Below are positions 18,605-27,866 of a DNA stretch of 64,000 nt, piece after piece. The position numbers were made by a program, and so were the translations under genes. The notes under the pieces were generated by a model, which did not search any database, was not told where the DNA came from, and was given only the letters and a program-made list of their open reading frames with translations. The stretch is from Polaribacter sp. HaHaR_3_91 (lineage in GTDB: Bacteria; Bacteroidota; Bacteroidia; Flavobacteriales; Flavobacteriaceae): assembly GCF_019278525.1 (NCBI RefSeq), contig NZ_CP058986.1:124001-188000 (forward strand), read 5' to 3'. Each line of letters begins with the position of its first letter. The stretch's first letter is position 1.

Positions 18605-18637
18605 AAAAGAGCTAAACGTAAATGTTTAGCTCTTTTT
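18604..18637. terminator. bidirectional terminator between mutS and siderophore receptor
   Basis: A 14-base stem (AAAAAGAGCTAAAC with GTTTAGCTCTTTTT) with a 6-base loop and a T-run on each strand, between convergent genes. Confidence 0.9.
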
Positions 18638-18658
18638 AATTATTTTTTACTGTATTTT

Positions 18659-21307
18659 TTAAAACTTATACTTTGCAGTAAGTTGTAAATTTCTAGTTTC
18701 TCCTGGTAAAGCTCCTGCAAACATTGCTTTTACATAATATCTAGTATTAAAAATATTTTCAATATTTAATCTTAAATCCCAATTTTTTCCAATTCCATAA
18801 GCTAGAGCTCCATCAAAAAGAACATAGCTATTTACATGAGCATCTACTAAACTATAACCATCAATAGTTCTTTTGCTTTCGTAACTTGTACCTAAGTTAA
18901 AACTTAAAGGATTTTTTTGTTTACCTAACAAGAACTTGTATTGTCCCCAAAAACGAGCATAGGTTTTTGGTATACCTTTACTTTGTTCTGTAATAACATC
19001 TTCTCCTTCTATCGTTTTAGGATCTTGAAATGTTGCATTGGTATTAAATGATAAGAAATTATTAACTGCATAATTTACATCTAACTCTACACCTCTTGTT
19101 CTATTTTCTTGATCATAAAAATACTGAGGTACATCAATATTAAAATTTGATGCTGCAGGATCATCTTCATAATCATCATTAGCATACTGTAAATTTGTGG
19201 TTGCTGTTTGAAAAAATACAAGAGACGCTAATAAACTGTTATCTTTCGTCTTAAAACGCATTCCTAAATCTATTGACAAAGATTCAGAATCAGGACGATC
19301 ATCACCATCTAAAGAAGATGTTACGCTATAAACCGTTCTACCAACAGAATAGTTACCAAATAAAGATAACTGATCCATAGCTCTATAATTTAAACCTAAA
19401 TTATAAGCAAAACCAGCATCGTTAAAATCAACTAATTGTCCATCATCATACAAATTTCTATAATCTTGTTGGGTACCTAAATAAGCTCCACCAACTCTAG
19501 CTGTTAATTTATCGTAATAAATAACTTCTTGAAAACCGACCCCATAACCTTGTACTGTTTTTTCGTATTGGCTTCTTAAAATTGGGTCATAATCCCAAAT
19601 ACTTCCAGATCCCCAGTTAGGGTTTCTAATATCTAAAATGTATGGCACAGGATTAGTCGCTCTACTATCATCTGCATCCCAAGTAGAATGTTGGCTGTAA
19701 TCAATATTTCTATTCTCGTAGTTAATACTTAATAAATGTTCTCCTCTTAAAGCATTTCCTTTTCCCCATGTTTTTTGAAAATCACCAAAATATTGAAACA
19801 TTTTTTCTTGAGCATCAACAATTCTATATTCTTGACGTCTTGCCTCATACGGATAAATTACATCATCTATAATTAATGGCGAACGAGTATCGTTATGTAT
19901 AATACCACTTTGTTGATAATAAGAATAATTTAAAGCCCCTGTTTGCCTAACATAATCTGAGCTATAATTTCTATACAAAACCTGGTTTGTAATGTTAACA
20001 GTTTCACTTGGTTTCCACTCATGACGTAATTTTACTCTAAATTCTTTTCCTTTGTTTGGTGTTGCCAAAGGTGATACCAATGTAGCGTCTCCAATATCAA
20101 AAGGTTCATAACCATCTGTATTGGTTAATGAGTTTGCCAAAATTTGGCGTTGCTCATCAGTTAATTGTACACCAGAAAAGTTTCCACTACTATCTAAACC
20201 TGTATCATTTACTAAGTTTTCCCAATTATAACCACCATCTTCCGGATTACCTAATAAACTTGTACTTACTAATCTTACAGGGTTTCCTGTTGGATCAATT
20301 TGAACAGCATCTTCTATATATGCACTAGATAATATAAATTGATGTTTATCTGTTTCATATTTTAAAGATCCATAATTCTCAAATCTTTCAGATGATACAT
20401 CTCTATATCCTTCTTCAACTTCACTTGCACTTACAAAACGATAGCTTAATTTCTCTGAAATTGGACCCGTTAAATCGACCATAACTCTATAATGTCCCCA
20501 TTTTCCAAAACGAGTTTCAATAGAATATTGTTCTATATCTAAAGGTTTTTTTTCTATTAAATTAATTACTCCACCTGCGGCGCCCATTCCGTAAAGACCA
20601 GCAGACGGACCTTTTAAAACCTCAATTCTTTCTATGTTAGTTTGCGAACGAACAGGATTAAATGTATTTCCTAAACTACCACCACCATACATACCATCGT
20701 AGGCATAATTAGCACCTAACCCTCTAATAACTAAATTATCACCAATATTATAATTATTACCCGCTTGTGTAACTCCACTTATATTTCTAATACTTTGTTG
20801 TATCGTATTGTTAGCTTGTTGATCTAGTAAATAACCACCTACAACAACTACAGGCGCAGGCGTGTTCATTAAACTAATTTTAGATTTTGTAGCAGAACGA
20901 GAAACTGTAGGTACTTTTTCTTTGTCTAAATGAGCTTCAATTAAAATTTCATTTAAATTTTCTGATGTATTTGTAAGTATCAAATTTACTTCAGAAATTT
21001 TATTTGAGTTCACTGTTATGGTTTTATTAACTGTTTTGTAACCAACATATGAAGCAGATAAAGTAATCTCACCAATAGGTGCTTTCACCATAAATTCACC
21101 ATTATTATCTGATGAAGCTCCCAAAGAAAATTCTTTAATTTGAATGGTTACATTAGAAAGAGGAGTACCACTTTGATTAACAATTTTTCCATGAATTTTA
21201 CCACTTATATTTTGAGCTTTCCCATCTTGGAAACTTAATAAAAACAGTATACAGCATACTATTTTAGTGAGGTTTATAGAACTTTTCGAATTTATAAAAT
21301 AATTCAT
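18659..21307 (-). CDS. TonB-dependent siderophore-type receptor
   Basis: An 882-aa outer-membrane receptor. Reading from the ATG at 21307 gives a signal peptide (cut after QDGKAQ, near residue 32); the 33 codons upstream lack signal features and are not used. A carboxypeptidase-like domain (about 35-120) precedes a plug (about 140-255, with IERIEVLKGPSAGLYGMGAAGGVIN, the siderophore-receptor type) and a barrel ending LTAKYKF, an aromatic C-terminus as expected for BAM insertion. It probably imports ferric siderophores. No siderophore synthesis or ABC genes are nearby. A 280-base upstream gap to the next gene contains AT-rich sequence without a clear Fur site. Confidence 0.9.
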   Translation of the reverse strand: MNYFINSKSSINLTKIVCCILFLLSFQDGKAQNISGKIHGKIVNQSGTPLSNVTIQIKEFSLGASSDNNGEFMVKAPIGEITLSASYVGYKTVNKTITVNSNKISEVNLILTNTSENLNEILIEAHLDKEKVPTVSRSATKSKISLMNTPAPVVVVGGYLLDQQANNTIQQSIRNISGVTQAGNNYNIGDNLVIRGLGANYAYDGMYGGGSLGNTFNPVRSQTNIERIEVLKGPSAGLYGMGAAGGVINLIEKKPLDIEQYSIETRFGKWGHYRVMVDLTGPISEKLSYRFVSASEVEEGYRDVSSERFENYGSLKYETDKHQFILSSAYIEDAVQIDPTGNPVRLVSTSLLGNPEDGGYNWENLVNDTGLDSSGNFSGVQLTDEQRQILANSLTNTDGYEPFDIGDATLVSPLATPNKGKEFRVKLRHEWKPSETVNITNQVLYRNYSSDYVRQTGALNYSYYQQSGIIHNDTRSPLIIDDVIYPYEARRQEYRIVDAQEKMFQYFGDFQKTWGKGNALRGEHLLSINYENRNIDYSQHSTWDADDSRATNPVPYILDIRNPNWGSGSIWDYDPILRSQYEKTVQGYGVGFQEVIYYDKLTARVGGAYLGTQQDYRNLYDDGQLVDFNDAGFAYNLGLNYRAMDQLSLFGNYSVGRTVYSVTSSLDGDDRPDSESLSIDLGMRFKTKDNSLLASLVFFQTATTNLQYANDDYEDDPAASNFNIDVPQYFYDQENRTRGVELDVNYAVNNFLSFNTNATFQDPKTIEGEDVITEQSKGIPKTYARFWGQYKFLLGKQKNPLSFNLGTSYESKRTIDGYSLVDAHVNSYVLFDGALAYGIGKNWDLRLNIENIFNTRYYVKAMFAGALPGETRNLQLTAKYKF

Positions 21308-21587
21308 TACTTTTGATTTTAAGTATTTTTTTAATCTGTTAATAATATCATGTTTCCAGTATGAAATCTGATAATGACACACTAGTTTTTGGTAAATATT
21401 TTGCAAACATACAATGTTATTTTTATTTGTTCTAAATAAAGATAATATATGATTTATGGATATTTTTTTTATCTTTTAGTACTATCAAAATAAGCTAGTT
21501 AAGAAATAAAATATTTTTTGAATAATTTAAAGAGCATTAAAATGCTTCTAAAAAAACGTTGATGAAATTGAATAATATTAAAAAGTA

Positions 21588-22043
21588 ATGGTAAACAATT
21601 TAGAACAAGGTTTTTTCGGCATTGGAATTCAGAATGGAAAAACGCCTGAAAATTTAGGTGTATTATGGCGTTCTGCCCAAAATATGGGGGCTAGTTTTAT
21701 TTTTACCATAGGCAATCGCTATGCAAAACAAGCTTGCGATACGCACAAAGCCACTGGTGCAATGCCTTATTTTCATTACGAAACTTTTGACGATTTCTTT
21801 AATAATCTTCCTAAAGGAGCTATGTTAGTCGGTGTAGAATTAGATGAAAAAGCGGTACAATTAGAAACATTTGAGCATCCTAGACGTTGCGTTTATTTAT
21901 TAGGCGCAGAAGATCATGGAATGTCTAAATTAGCGATTGAAAAATCGCATCATTTGGTAAAGTTTAAATCTGAATTAAGCTTAAATGTCTCTGTTGCTGG
22001 AAGCATTATTATGTATGACAGACAAGCGAAGTTTAATTTTTAG
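21588..22043 (+). CDS. TrmH-family RNA methyltransferase (compact SPOUT)
   Basis: A 151-aa SPOUT methyltransferase. Motif 1 is NLGVLWRSAQNMGASFIF, motif 2 CVYLLGAEDHGM and motif 3 LNVSVAGSIIMYDR, the last forming the SAM-binding knot. It is the size of TrmL-like enzymes, which 2'-O-methylate the tRNA wobble position, but the target here is uncertain. It is a second, distinct SPOUT gene, not a copy of the one at 15377. It is the last core gene before the accessory island at 22.1-23.9 kb. Confidence 0.88.
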   Translation: MVNNLEQGFFGIGIQNGKTPENLGVLWRSAQNMGASFIFTIGNRYAKQACDTHKATGAMPYFHYETFDDFFNNLPKGAMLVGVELDEKAVQLETFEHPRRCVYLLGAEDHGMSKLAIEKSHHLVKFKSELSLNVSVAGSIIMYDRQAKFNF

Positions 22044-22124
22044 GTGTAAGAGAATTAAAACTACTTTCTATTAAGAAGCGATGTTGTATAAGCTTTATTT
22101 AAGCAATGAATTCAATAAATAAAA

Positions 22125-22196
22125 CACGAACGGTGAAATTCCGGAGGATTTTGCAAGTATGCTTTTACCAGCATTTTTTTTTACACGGTGTTAGCA
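22125..22196. repeat. putative cassette-boundary site 1 (degenerate left end, GTTAGCA right end)
   Basis: The right end ACACGGTGTTAGCA (22183-22196) matches the right end of the site at 22628-22762 (ACAAGGTGTTGGCA). The left end, near CACGAACGG, is degenerate relative to TGCCAACG. Inside lie TTGCAAGTATGC and a T-run. About 72 bases long. Confidence 0.5.
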
Positions 22197-22458
22197 TTTC
22201 GTTGTTTTTATTCAGTTGATTTCTGTTTTTTTTAAGGAAACCATTTTAATGTTAAAATAAAACCTATTGCACATAAAACTCGTGATAAAGTACTAATTAT
22301 GTTGTTTTCCTCAAAAAACTAACCTGTAACTCTCCTTCAATTATAATTCCAATTTCGATTGAGTGAACAATTCCGCAACATGCTAAATTCCATATTTAGT
22401 TATGGTTTTTAATTCAGATTTTGATGCAATATATGAGTTAAAGGTCAAAAGTCTTTCT

Positions 22459-22596
22459 TTAAATTCCGAACAATCCTGCTTTAAAATGTTCCCAATCTGA
22501 AAATATAGTTTTAGCTACTAAAAAAGTCACTACGAAAAGGATAACTTTCACATAGCCCTTTTTAGATAATCTTTCCTTTCTATTAATTTTTATCAT
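22459..22596 (-). CDS. small membrane protein, 45 aa (cassette gene A)
   Basis: An ATG at 22596 opens a 45-codon frame ending TAA at 22459. The protein begins MIKINRKERLSKKGYVKVIL with a basic start, has one membrane segment (about 16-31, VKVILFVVTFLVAKTIF) and ends with SDWEHFKAGLFGI. It resembles small uncharacterised proteins of Flavobacteria from memory. It is alone between two boundary sites (22196 and 22628), reading in the same direction as the gene in the next unit. Function unknown. Confidence 0.65.
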   Translation of the reverse strand: MIKINRKERLSKKGYVKVILFVVTFLVAKTIFSDWEHFKAGLFGI

Positions 22597-22627
22597 AATT
22601 TTTGTTTTTATTTCGGTGTTCAATGAA

Positions 22628-22762
22628 TGCCAACGTTGTTGTGTTAAGAAAAGTTGCGATTTTGTGAACGAGGAATTTCCCGCAGAAATTCAGAAGTTGG
22701 TAAAAAAGCAACATGTTTTAGTTTAAACCAAATATAGCAATTTTTTATACAAGGTGTTGGCA
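22628..22762. repeat. putative cassette-boundary site 2 (TGCCAAC ... GTTGGCA, 135 bases)
   Basis: The outer 7-base ends TGCCAAC (22628-22634) and GTTGGCA (22756-22762) are perfect inverted repeats. Inside them are a second imperfect pair (AAGTTGC and AGCAATTTTTTATACAA). Two nested inverted pairs around a variable centre recall the layout of integron attC sites, although the ends do not fit the GTTRRRY core. It separates cassette genes A and B. Confidence 0.6.
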
Positions 22763-22768
22763 ATAGTT

Positions 22769-23671
22769 TTATTCTAAAAATTCATTTATTTTACCATTTA
22801 CCGATTCTAAAGATTTCACATAACTTTTCAGAACTTTGAAATGCTTTTCAGTTATAATTTCCATATCTTGAAATGCGTGAACTACTTGATTTGAAACTTC
22901 ATTAATCTCGATAGCATTGTAATCCTCTGGAACATATTTTGCAGATATTTCTACTAATGGAAAAACAAATTTTTTAATTAATTTTCTCCTACTTATTAAA
23001 GCATTATTTTCCATTACTTCATTATTAGAGTATGTCTCTAGAACTAATTTTGAATATTCTCCCATAAAATGATCATTACCATCAAATGTCCATTTTTTTA
23101 TTCCATTTTCGATATTAAAGCTAGTATTTCTCATATTACATAATTCAAAATACCGAGTATATAATAACGATCTGTAATTATAGAATTTTTGTTCGTGATA
23201 ATTATATTTTTCAAGATATGTTCTTACTTCACTTCTTAAAGATTCTCTAAAATCATAAAGTGAGTACAAATTAGTCATTAGCTTATTTATTTCCTCTATT
23301 TTTTCTTTATTATTAAAACCATATTTTTTATAAATATCTTTTAAACTTATAAATTGTAGAAAATCAACTTGAATTTCAGGATAAAATTTCATTTTAGAAT
23401 CTTGTCTTTCAATATATTCATTTATAGCACCTATTTGTTTTAAAATCGGTGATTTAATAGATTCTAAATTATTTTTAAATAATTCATTTTCTGAATATTG
23501 GAGTGAAATATCTTCAACTCTTTTATCTCCTTTTTCTCTGTTGTAAACTTTTTCAGCAATTAAGTAAGTTCCAATAATACTTCCAACTGTTAAGAATAGA
23601 CTAACATAATCAAACCAATTCGGGTTGTAAGTTTCTATAGAAAATATATTTATTAAACTTGTAAATATCAT
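22769..23671 (-). CDS. hypothetical membrane-anchored protein, 300 aa (cassette gene B)
   Basis: A 300-aa protein with one N-terminal membrane segment (about 21-41, YVSLFLTVGSIIGTYLIAEKVY) and a long helical, charged cytoplasmic part with no motif I recognise. The AT content and poor codon bias are more extreme than in core neighbours. It fills nearly all the space between the GTTGGCA end at 22762 and the TGCCAAC end at 23686, with no partner gene, like a single-gene cassette. The arrangement of one membrane helix and a coiled region is seen in some defence accessory proteins, but nothing here proves that. Confidence 0.75.
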   Translation of the reverse strand: MIFTSLINIFSIETYNPNWFDYVSLFLTVGSIIGTYLIAEKVYNREKGDKRVEDISLQYSENELFKNNLESIKSPILKQIGAINEYIERQDSKMKFYPEIQVDFLQFISLKDIYKKYGFNNKEKIEEINKLMTNLYSLYDFRESLRSEVRTYLEKYNYHEQKFYNYRSLLYTRYFELCNMRNTSFNIENGIKKWTFDGNDHFMGEYSKLVLETYSNNEVMENNALISRRKLIKKFVFPLVEISAKYVPEDYNAIEINEVSNQVVHAFQDMEIITEKHFKVLKSYVKSLESVNGKINEFLE

Positions 23672-23685
23672 AATTAGTTTATTAT

Positions 23686-23692
23686 TGCCAAC
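23686..23692. repeat. putative cassette-boundary site 3, left end only (TGCCAAC)
   Basis: ATTGCCAACGG follows the start of cassette gene B by 14 bases and repeats the left end of site 2. I see no matching right end before the DUF418 gene, so the site seems truncated. The 210 bases after it (23693-23908) contain no gene. Confidence 0.5.
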
Positions 23693-23908
23693 GGTTTATA
23701 TCACTATCAAAAGTTCTTTTACCCCATTATTTAATGGTTATCCTTACTCTTCTGATTTTCAAAAGTTATATTCGTATGTATTTTTTATAGTTTTAAAATG
23801 AGCACTTAAATTTCATTTACTTCACTTGTTTAGTAATCTGTTTTTATCCAAATTTACAACAAAAAGAATGCTTGTCAGTCCCTAGAATGCTAAGAAATAA
23901 AATATCGG

Positions 23909-25099
23909 TTAGTCTTTTTTGAACTGTATCCAAGTAAGACGGTGCCATAGCTTTTCTAAAGGACCTTGTCCGTATTTGTTTATCCACCATTTAAAAAAGT
24001 AAAACTGAATAATCCACAATACAATACCGATTCCTAGGCTTACTGTATGCCTTACATTTGGACCTAAACCTAAGCCGTAACCAAAGAATACAAAGCTTCC
24101 CAATATAGATTGCAGCACATAGGCAGTTAAACTCATACGACCAACATAACGCAAACCGCCTACTAGTTTTCTAAACCCACCATATTGATAAAGCAAAATA
24201 AAACCAGAGACTAATACAAATGTAAAGCTCAAGTTTTGATACATGGTAATGGCTTTTCCTAAAGACCCCACAACCACTTTTGAACTTACCAAAGCAGCAA
24301 AATTTTCACCTAAAAAATAAAGCGGTATAAAAGCAATAGCAGCTACCACAAGCATTCTTTTCCAAAAACGAATAGAAGCATCACTGGTTACAAATAGATC
24401 TTTAATTCCTAGCCAATACCCAAGTACAAATAGACCTGCAGTTTGTACGGTTCTACCTACTTGTAAAGACCAATAGAAAGTTACTTTATGTCCGTAAAGC
24501 GTGTTTGATTTTACTAAATCAAAAAAAGAATTACTCAATTGCCCTTCTTTTAGCATACGCCACAAATTACCTGTAGGCAAAACGGGTAAAACATAATCTG
24601 GATCTATTAATGATTGTACATAATGCCACAACTCAATTGGCTGTAATAAAAGTAAAAAAGCCGCTAATAAAACAAAATTAGAAGACCAACCACGTACTAA
24701 AATAAGCACCACTCCTACCATGGCATAAAGTGAAAGTATTTCTCCTGGAAAAAAGGCTCCGTTTACAATAGCAAATCCAACTAAGAGAATAAGTCGCCAA
24801 AAAAAACGTCCTCCAAAATCTACACCAGCCTTAGCTTGCTTGCGATACATCATACTAAACGTAAGCCCAAAAAGCAATGCAAATATTGCATACCCTTTAC
24901 CTCCAAAGAGGAAAAACAACGTATCCCAAATATAACCATCTAACGTAGTTAACCATGCTGGTTGTAAAGAAGCATCTGGAAATACATAAAAATTGAAATG
25001 CTCTATACTATGTAAAAGCATAATGGCTAAAATAGCGAAACCACGAAGCGCATCAACAGCATCTAATCTTTGCTTAGTGTTAGGTACGGAAGCTTGCAT
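23909..25099 (-). CDS. DUF418 (YeiB-like) membrane protein
   Basis: A 396-aa protein with about ten hydrophobic helices. The N-terminal DALRGFAILAIMLLHSIEH motif and the C-terminal block (WINKYGQGPLEKLWRxLT-like, here GPLEKLWHRLTW) are those of the DUF418/YeiB family, related to membrane acyltransferases. The likely role is transfer of an acyl group to an exported molecule, but no substrate is known for the family. Base use is somewhat less AT-rich than its neighbours, and it borders the accessory island. Confidence 0.9.
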   Translation of the reverse strand: MQASVPNTKQRLDAVDALRGFAILAIMLLHSIEHFNFYVFPDASLQPAWLTTLDGYIWDTLFFLFGGKGYAIFALLFGLTFSMMYRKQAKAGVDFGGRFFWRLILLVGFAIVNGAFFPGEILSLYAMVGVVLILVRGWSSNFVLLAAFLLLLQPIELWHYVQSLIDPDYVLPVLPTGNLWRMLKEGQLSNSFFDLVKSNTLYGHKVTFYWSLQVGRTVQTAGLFVLGYWLGIKDLFVTSDASIRFWKRMLVVAAIAFIPLYFLGENFAALVSSKVVVGSLGKAITMYQNLSFTFVLVSGFILLYQYGGFRKLVGGLRYVGRMSLTAYVLQSILGSFVFFGYGLGLGPNVRHTVSLGIGIVLWIIQFYFFKWWINKYGQGPLEKLWHRLTWIQFKKD

Positions 25100-25228
25100 A
25101 TCTATGTTTTTGCGTAAAAATAAGGAATGATTTTAGCTTATAAAAGCATAATCTATTGAATATAATATTCCACTTAAGAATTCATTATAAGAGAAAGATA
25201 ACACCTATCAACAAAAAAAAGAGGAGAA

Positions 25229-25351
25229 TTATTTTTTACTAAAACGTCTAGATACTTTGTATAAAAAATAGACCAATGCAGCTAAAAAAACTATTTGAAT
25301 TACTTGCCAAAAAAGAATACCTGCACTAAAATCATTTATTATTTCTTCCAT
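25229..25351 (-). CDS. small membrane protein, 40 aa
   Basis: An ATG at 25351 opens a frame ending TAA at 25229: an acidic start (MEEIINDFSAGILFWQ), one membrane helix (about 13-31) and a basic tail KVSRRFSKK. The DFSxGxxFWQ start recalls the N-terminus of ATP synthase subunit b, but the rest of that protein is absent. It lies upstream-to-downstream between the PBP4 gene (25378) and DUF418 (25099) on the same strand, with 26 bases after the PBP4 gene. Function unknown. Confidence 0.6.
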   Translation of the reverse strand: MEEIINDFSAGILFWQVIQIVFLAALVYFLYKVSRRFSKK

Positions 25352-25377
25352 AGTTTATGCTATTTTAATCAATATAT

Positions 25378-26643
25378 TTAATAATTATCTCTTAGTTCCT
25401 CAAATATCATTTGCATTCTCTTTTTTACTTCACCGTTAGAATGCATGTAATGGTTATTCATATAACTAAAAACTAATACTTTACCCGATTTTGTAATTAA
25501 GTATCCGCTTAAATTATAATTATTTCCTAGAGTACCAGATTTTGCATGAATATACGGTTTTGGATTCCCAGAAAACCAATTTTTTAAAGTACCCGATTCT
25601 CCACCAACAGGAAAAAACTGAAACAACTTTTTAGATGGTATTTTTTTGTGCATTTTTGTTAAAACTTCTACAAAAGAAATGGGTGTAAATAAATTATACC
25701 TACTTAAACCAGAACCATCTACCCAGCGTGGTTTTTGTTTTAAATCTTGTAATTGATGTTTTAAAATAAAGTTTCTTGCTTTTGCAGAACTCAATGTATC
25801 TGAAAGTGTTGAAGACGCTAAAACTAAAATCTGTTCTGCTAAAAAATTATCGCTTACTTCCATCATTCTTTTAAATAATGAATCTTTAGGAATGCTATAG
25901 GCAATTGTAGCCGGTTTTAAAGCCGATTTATGCAATAAACTTACTTTGTTGGGTAAAATATCATTCCAGAGATTTAAGAGTAAAGAATCGTTTATAATCA
26001 TAGGGATTTCGGTGTCTCTTCTCCTGTTTTTTCCAAAATAAAAAGAATTAGAAAGCTCTTTTCTCCCATAACTTCTATCTGTAATTTTTAATTTATCAGC
26101 AAAATAAGTTGGGATTAGTTTTATAGAATCTTCATTTTGTATTGCAACAACATTCCCATACATTGGAAAAGCACTTACTTCTGGACTAAAATAGCTATCA
26201 AAGTCTTCCCAAGCCCAACCTGGTCCGTATTTTTTATCAGAAATATTATTAGCAATTAAATGTACTTTTTTATATTTTTTTGCCAATTTTAAAGCGGTAC
26301 TGTCTTTAAAAAATGGATGTAAAAAAGTAGGATCTCCTGTAGCTTGTATGGTAATTGTATCTTTATTTACAGCGTATTTAAAAGCCGGAATTGAATCTGG
26401 CAACATTTCTAAACCTGTAAAAAGTGTAAAAATTTTAGTATTGCTTGCAGGTGTAAAATACTTATCTGCATTATAATTATAAAGTACTTTATCTGCTGCT
26501 ACATCATAAATATAAATTCCCGTAAATTGATTATCAAAAAAAGAAGTTGCTAATTTTTGATCGATATTTCTAGATAATTTAACCATTTTACAGCTTGTAA
26601 AATAGACAGTTACAAACAAAATTACAAGTACTCTTTTAAGCAT
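25378..26643 (-). CDS. PBP4-type D-alanyl-D-alanine carboxypeptidase/endopeptidase, lipoprotein
   Basis: A 421-aa protein with a lipoprotein signal (C18 in YFTSC), so likely attached to a membrane facing the periplasm. The three serine peptidase S13 motifs are present: S67-N-T-K70, SDN in MEVSDNFLAEQ near 268, and KSG in HAKSGTLGNNYNLSGY near 368. It trims or cleaves peptidoglycan peptide cross-links (DacB/PBP4). The usual large insertion domains are shorter than in the E. coli enzyme. It is divergent from the tatA-like gene, and the 40-aa membrane protein follows it. Confidence 0.92.
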   Translation of the reverse strand: MLKRVLVILFVTVYFTSCKMVKLSRNIDQKLATSFFDNQFTGIYIYDVAADKVLYNYNADKYFTPASNTKIFTLFTGLEMLPDSIPAFKYAVNKDTITIQATGDPTFLHPFFKDSTALKLAKKYKKVHLIANNISDKKYGPGWAWEDFDSYFSPEVSAFPMYGNVVAIQNEDSIKLIPTYFADKLKITDRSYGRKELSNSFYFGKNRRRDTEIPMIINDSLLLNLWNDILPNKVSLLHKSALKPATIAYSIPKDSLFKRMMEVSDNFLAEQILVLASSTLSDTLSSAKARNFILKHQLQDLKQKPRWVDGSGLSRYNLFTPISFVEVLTKMHKKIPSKKLFQFFPVGGESGTLKNWFSGNPKPYIHAKSGTLGNNYNLSGYLITKSGKVLVFSYMNNHYMHSNGEVKKRMQMIFEELRDNY

Positions 26644-26719
26644 TTAAATTATTTTTAATATATTTTTTTTCTAAACTACAAATATTTTGGTTTGTGAAGT
26701 TTATATATTGAATAAATAT

Positions 26720-26727
26720 TTACCTTT
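26720..26727 (+). promoter_or_regulatory. -7 element (TACCTTTG) for the tatA-like gene
   Basis: A TAnnTTTG match that ends 7 bases before the ATG at 26735, predicting a very short or absent leader. A TTTG at 26691 could serve as a loosely spaced -33 element. Confidence 0.6.
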
Positions 26728-26734
26728 GTAGTAT

Positions 26735-27061
26735 ATGAATACAATTCTTTTATTTATTAGTGGTCCAGAAATAATGGTTGTCATGTTAATTGTGGTGATG
26801 CTTTTTGGTGCAGATAAGATTCCTGAAATTGCCAGAGGATTAGGAAAAGGAATGCGTCAAGTAAAAGATGCAACCAACGATATTAAGAGAGAAATTAACG
26901 AAAGTTCTAAATTACCAAAAGCAGAAGCAGATTCTGCAAAAGAGGTATCTCAAGGCGCAAACCAGGAATTTAAAAATATTACAAAAGATATTAATAAAGG
27001 AATCAATTCTGTAAAACAAGATATTGAAGATTTAACTGGCCCGATAAAGCGTAATTTCTAA
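26735..27061 (+). CDS. Sec-independent translocase component, TatA/TatB type
   Basis: A 108-aa protein with a short N-terminal membrane helix, the FG hinge motif (MLFGADKIPEIARGLGKGMRQVK) and a long amphipathic, charged tail. This is the TatA/TatB layout; the longer tail (about 60 residues beyond the amphipathic helix) is TatB-like. It would act with TatC to export folded proteins. tatC is not in the window. A second, shorter TatA-type gene lies at 47128-47316. Confidence 0.88.
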   Translation: MNTILLFISGPEIMVVMLIVVMLFGADKIPEIARGLGKGMRQVKDATNDIKREINESSKLPKAEADSAKEVSQGANQEFKNITKDINKGINSVKQDIEDLTGPIKRNF

Positions 27062-27213
27062 ATTTATTTTTAGAACCGTTTATTCCTCTTAAAAAAAATT
27101 ACCTTAACTATCTTTCCTTCGTAGCGGAAAACCATAATAAACACTTCAAAAATTACTTTTTAAATAGTTTATTGGTTTTTAAAAACAATGTTTTTTATCC
27201 CGCAGAGCGGAAA

Positions 27214-27855
27214 CTATTTTACTCTAGTTATTGTTAAACCATCTCTTATTGGTAATAGTACCGTTTCTACTCTATCGTCTGTATTTAATAATTTATTGTA
27301 TTCTAAAAGCACTTTTGTGTCTTTGTCTTTAGGATCTAATTTTTCTACTACTTTTCCACTCCAAAGTACATTATCAGATAAAATAATTCCACCCGAATTC
27401 ATTTTATCAATAATTAAATGAAAATAGTTGATGTAATTAGATTTATCAGCATCAATAAAAACCATATCAAATTTCTGGTCAATAGTAGGAATAATCTCAA
27501 TTGCATTCCCCACAAATTGTGCTATTTGATTTCTGAAACCAGATTTTTCAAAATATTTATTTTGAAGTGTTTCTAATTCTTCATTTTTATCTAATGTAAA
27601 AATTTTTCCTTCGGATGCTAATCCTTCCGCTAAACACAAAGCAGAATACCCAGTATACGTACCAATTTCTAAAATGTTTTTTGGCTGAATTAATTTAGCA
27701 ATCATAGACAATACTCTTCCTTGAAAAGCACCGCTTAACATTCTAGGATTCAATACTTTTTGCCAAGTTTCTTTACTTAATTCTTTTAAAATGGTTGGCT
27801 CTTGTTGTGAATGTTCCACAACATAATTGTCTATATTTTCTGGTAAAAAATGCAT
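27214..27855 (-). CDS. SAM-dependent O-methyltransferase (class I)
   Basis: A 213-aa protein with the class I Rossmann fold: the SAM-binding motif ILEIGTYTGYSALCLAEGL, then DMVFIDADKSNYINYF with the metal-binding Asp pattern of catechol/caffeoyl-CoA-type O-methyltransferases (family 3). The metal-dependent family acts on catechol-like substrates, but bacterial members vary and the substrate is unknown. It follows the tatA-like gene convergently. A GC-rich inverted repeat lies just upstream of its start. Confidence 0.88.
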   Translation of the reverse strand: MHFLPENIDNYVVEHSQQEPTILKELSKETWQKVLNPRMLSGAFQGRVLSMIAKLIQPKNILEIGTYTGYSALCLAEGLASEGKIFTLDKNEELETLQNKYFEKSGFRNQIAQFVGNAIEIIPTIDQKFDMVFIDADKSNYINYFHLIIDKMNSGGIILSDNVLWSGKVVEKLDPKDKDTKVLLEYNKLLNTDDRVETVLLPIRDGLTITRVK

Positions 27856-27866
27856 CTTATAGCTGG

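Noticed and set aside
18659..21406. Longer reading of the siderophore receptor with 33 more N-terminal residues
   Set aside because: The extra residues lack signal-peptide character, whereas the ATG at 21307 begins directly with one.
22125..23692. Classical integron
   Set aside because: No integrase gene is present, and the site ends (GTTRGCA/TGCCAAC) do not fit the GTTRRRY core, so only attC-like architecture is claimed.
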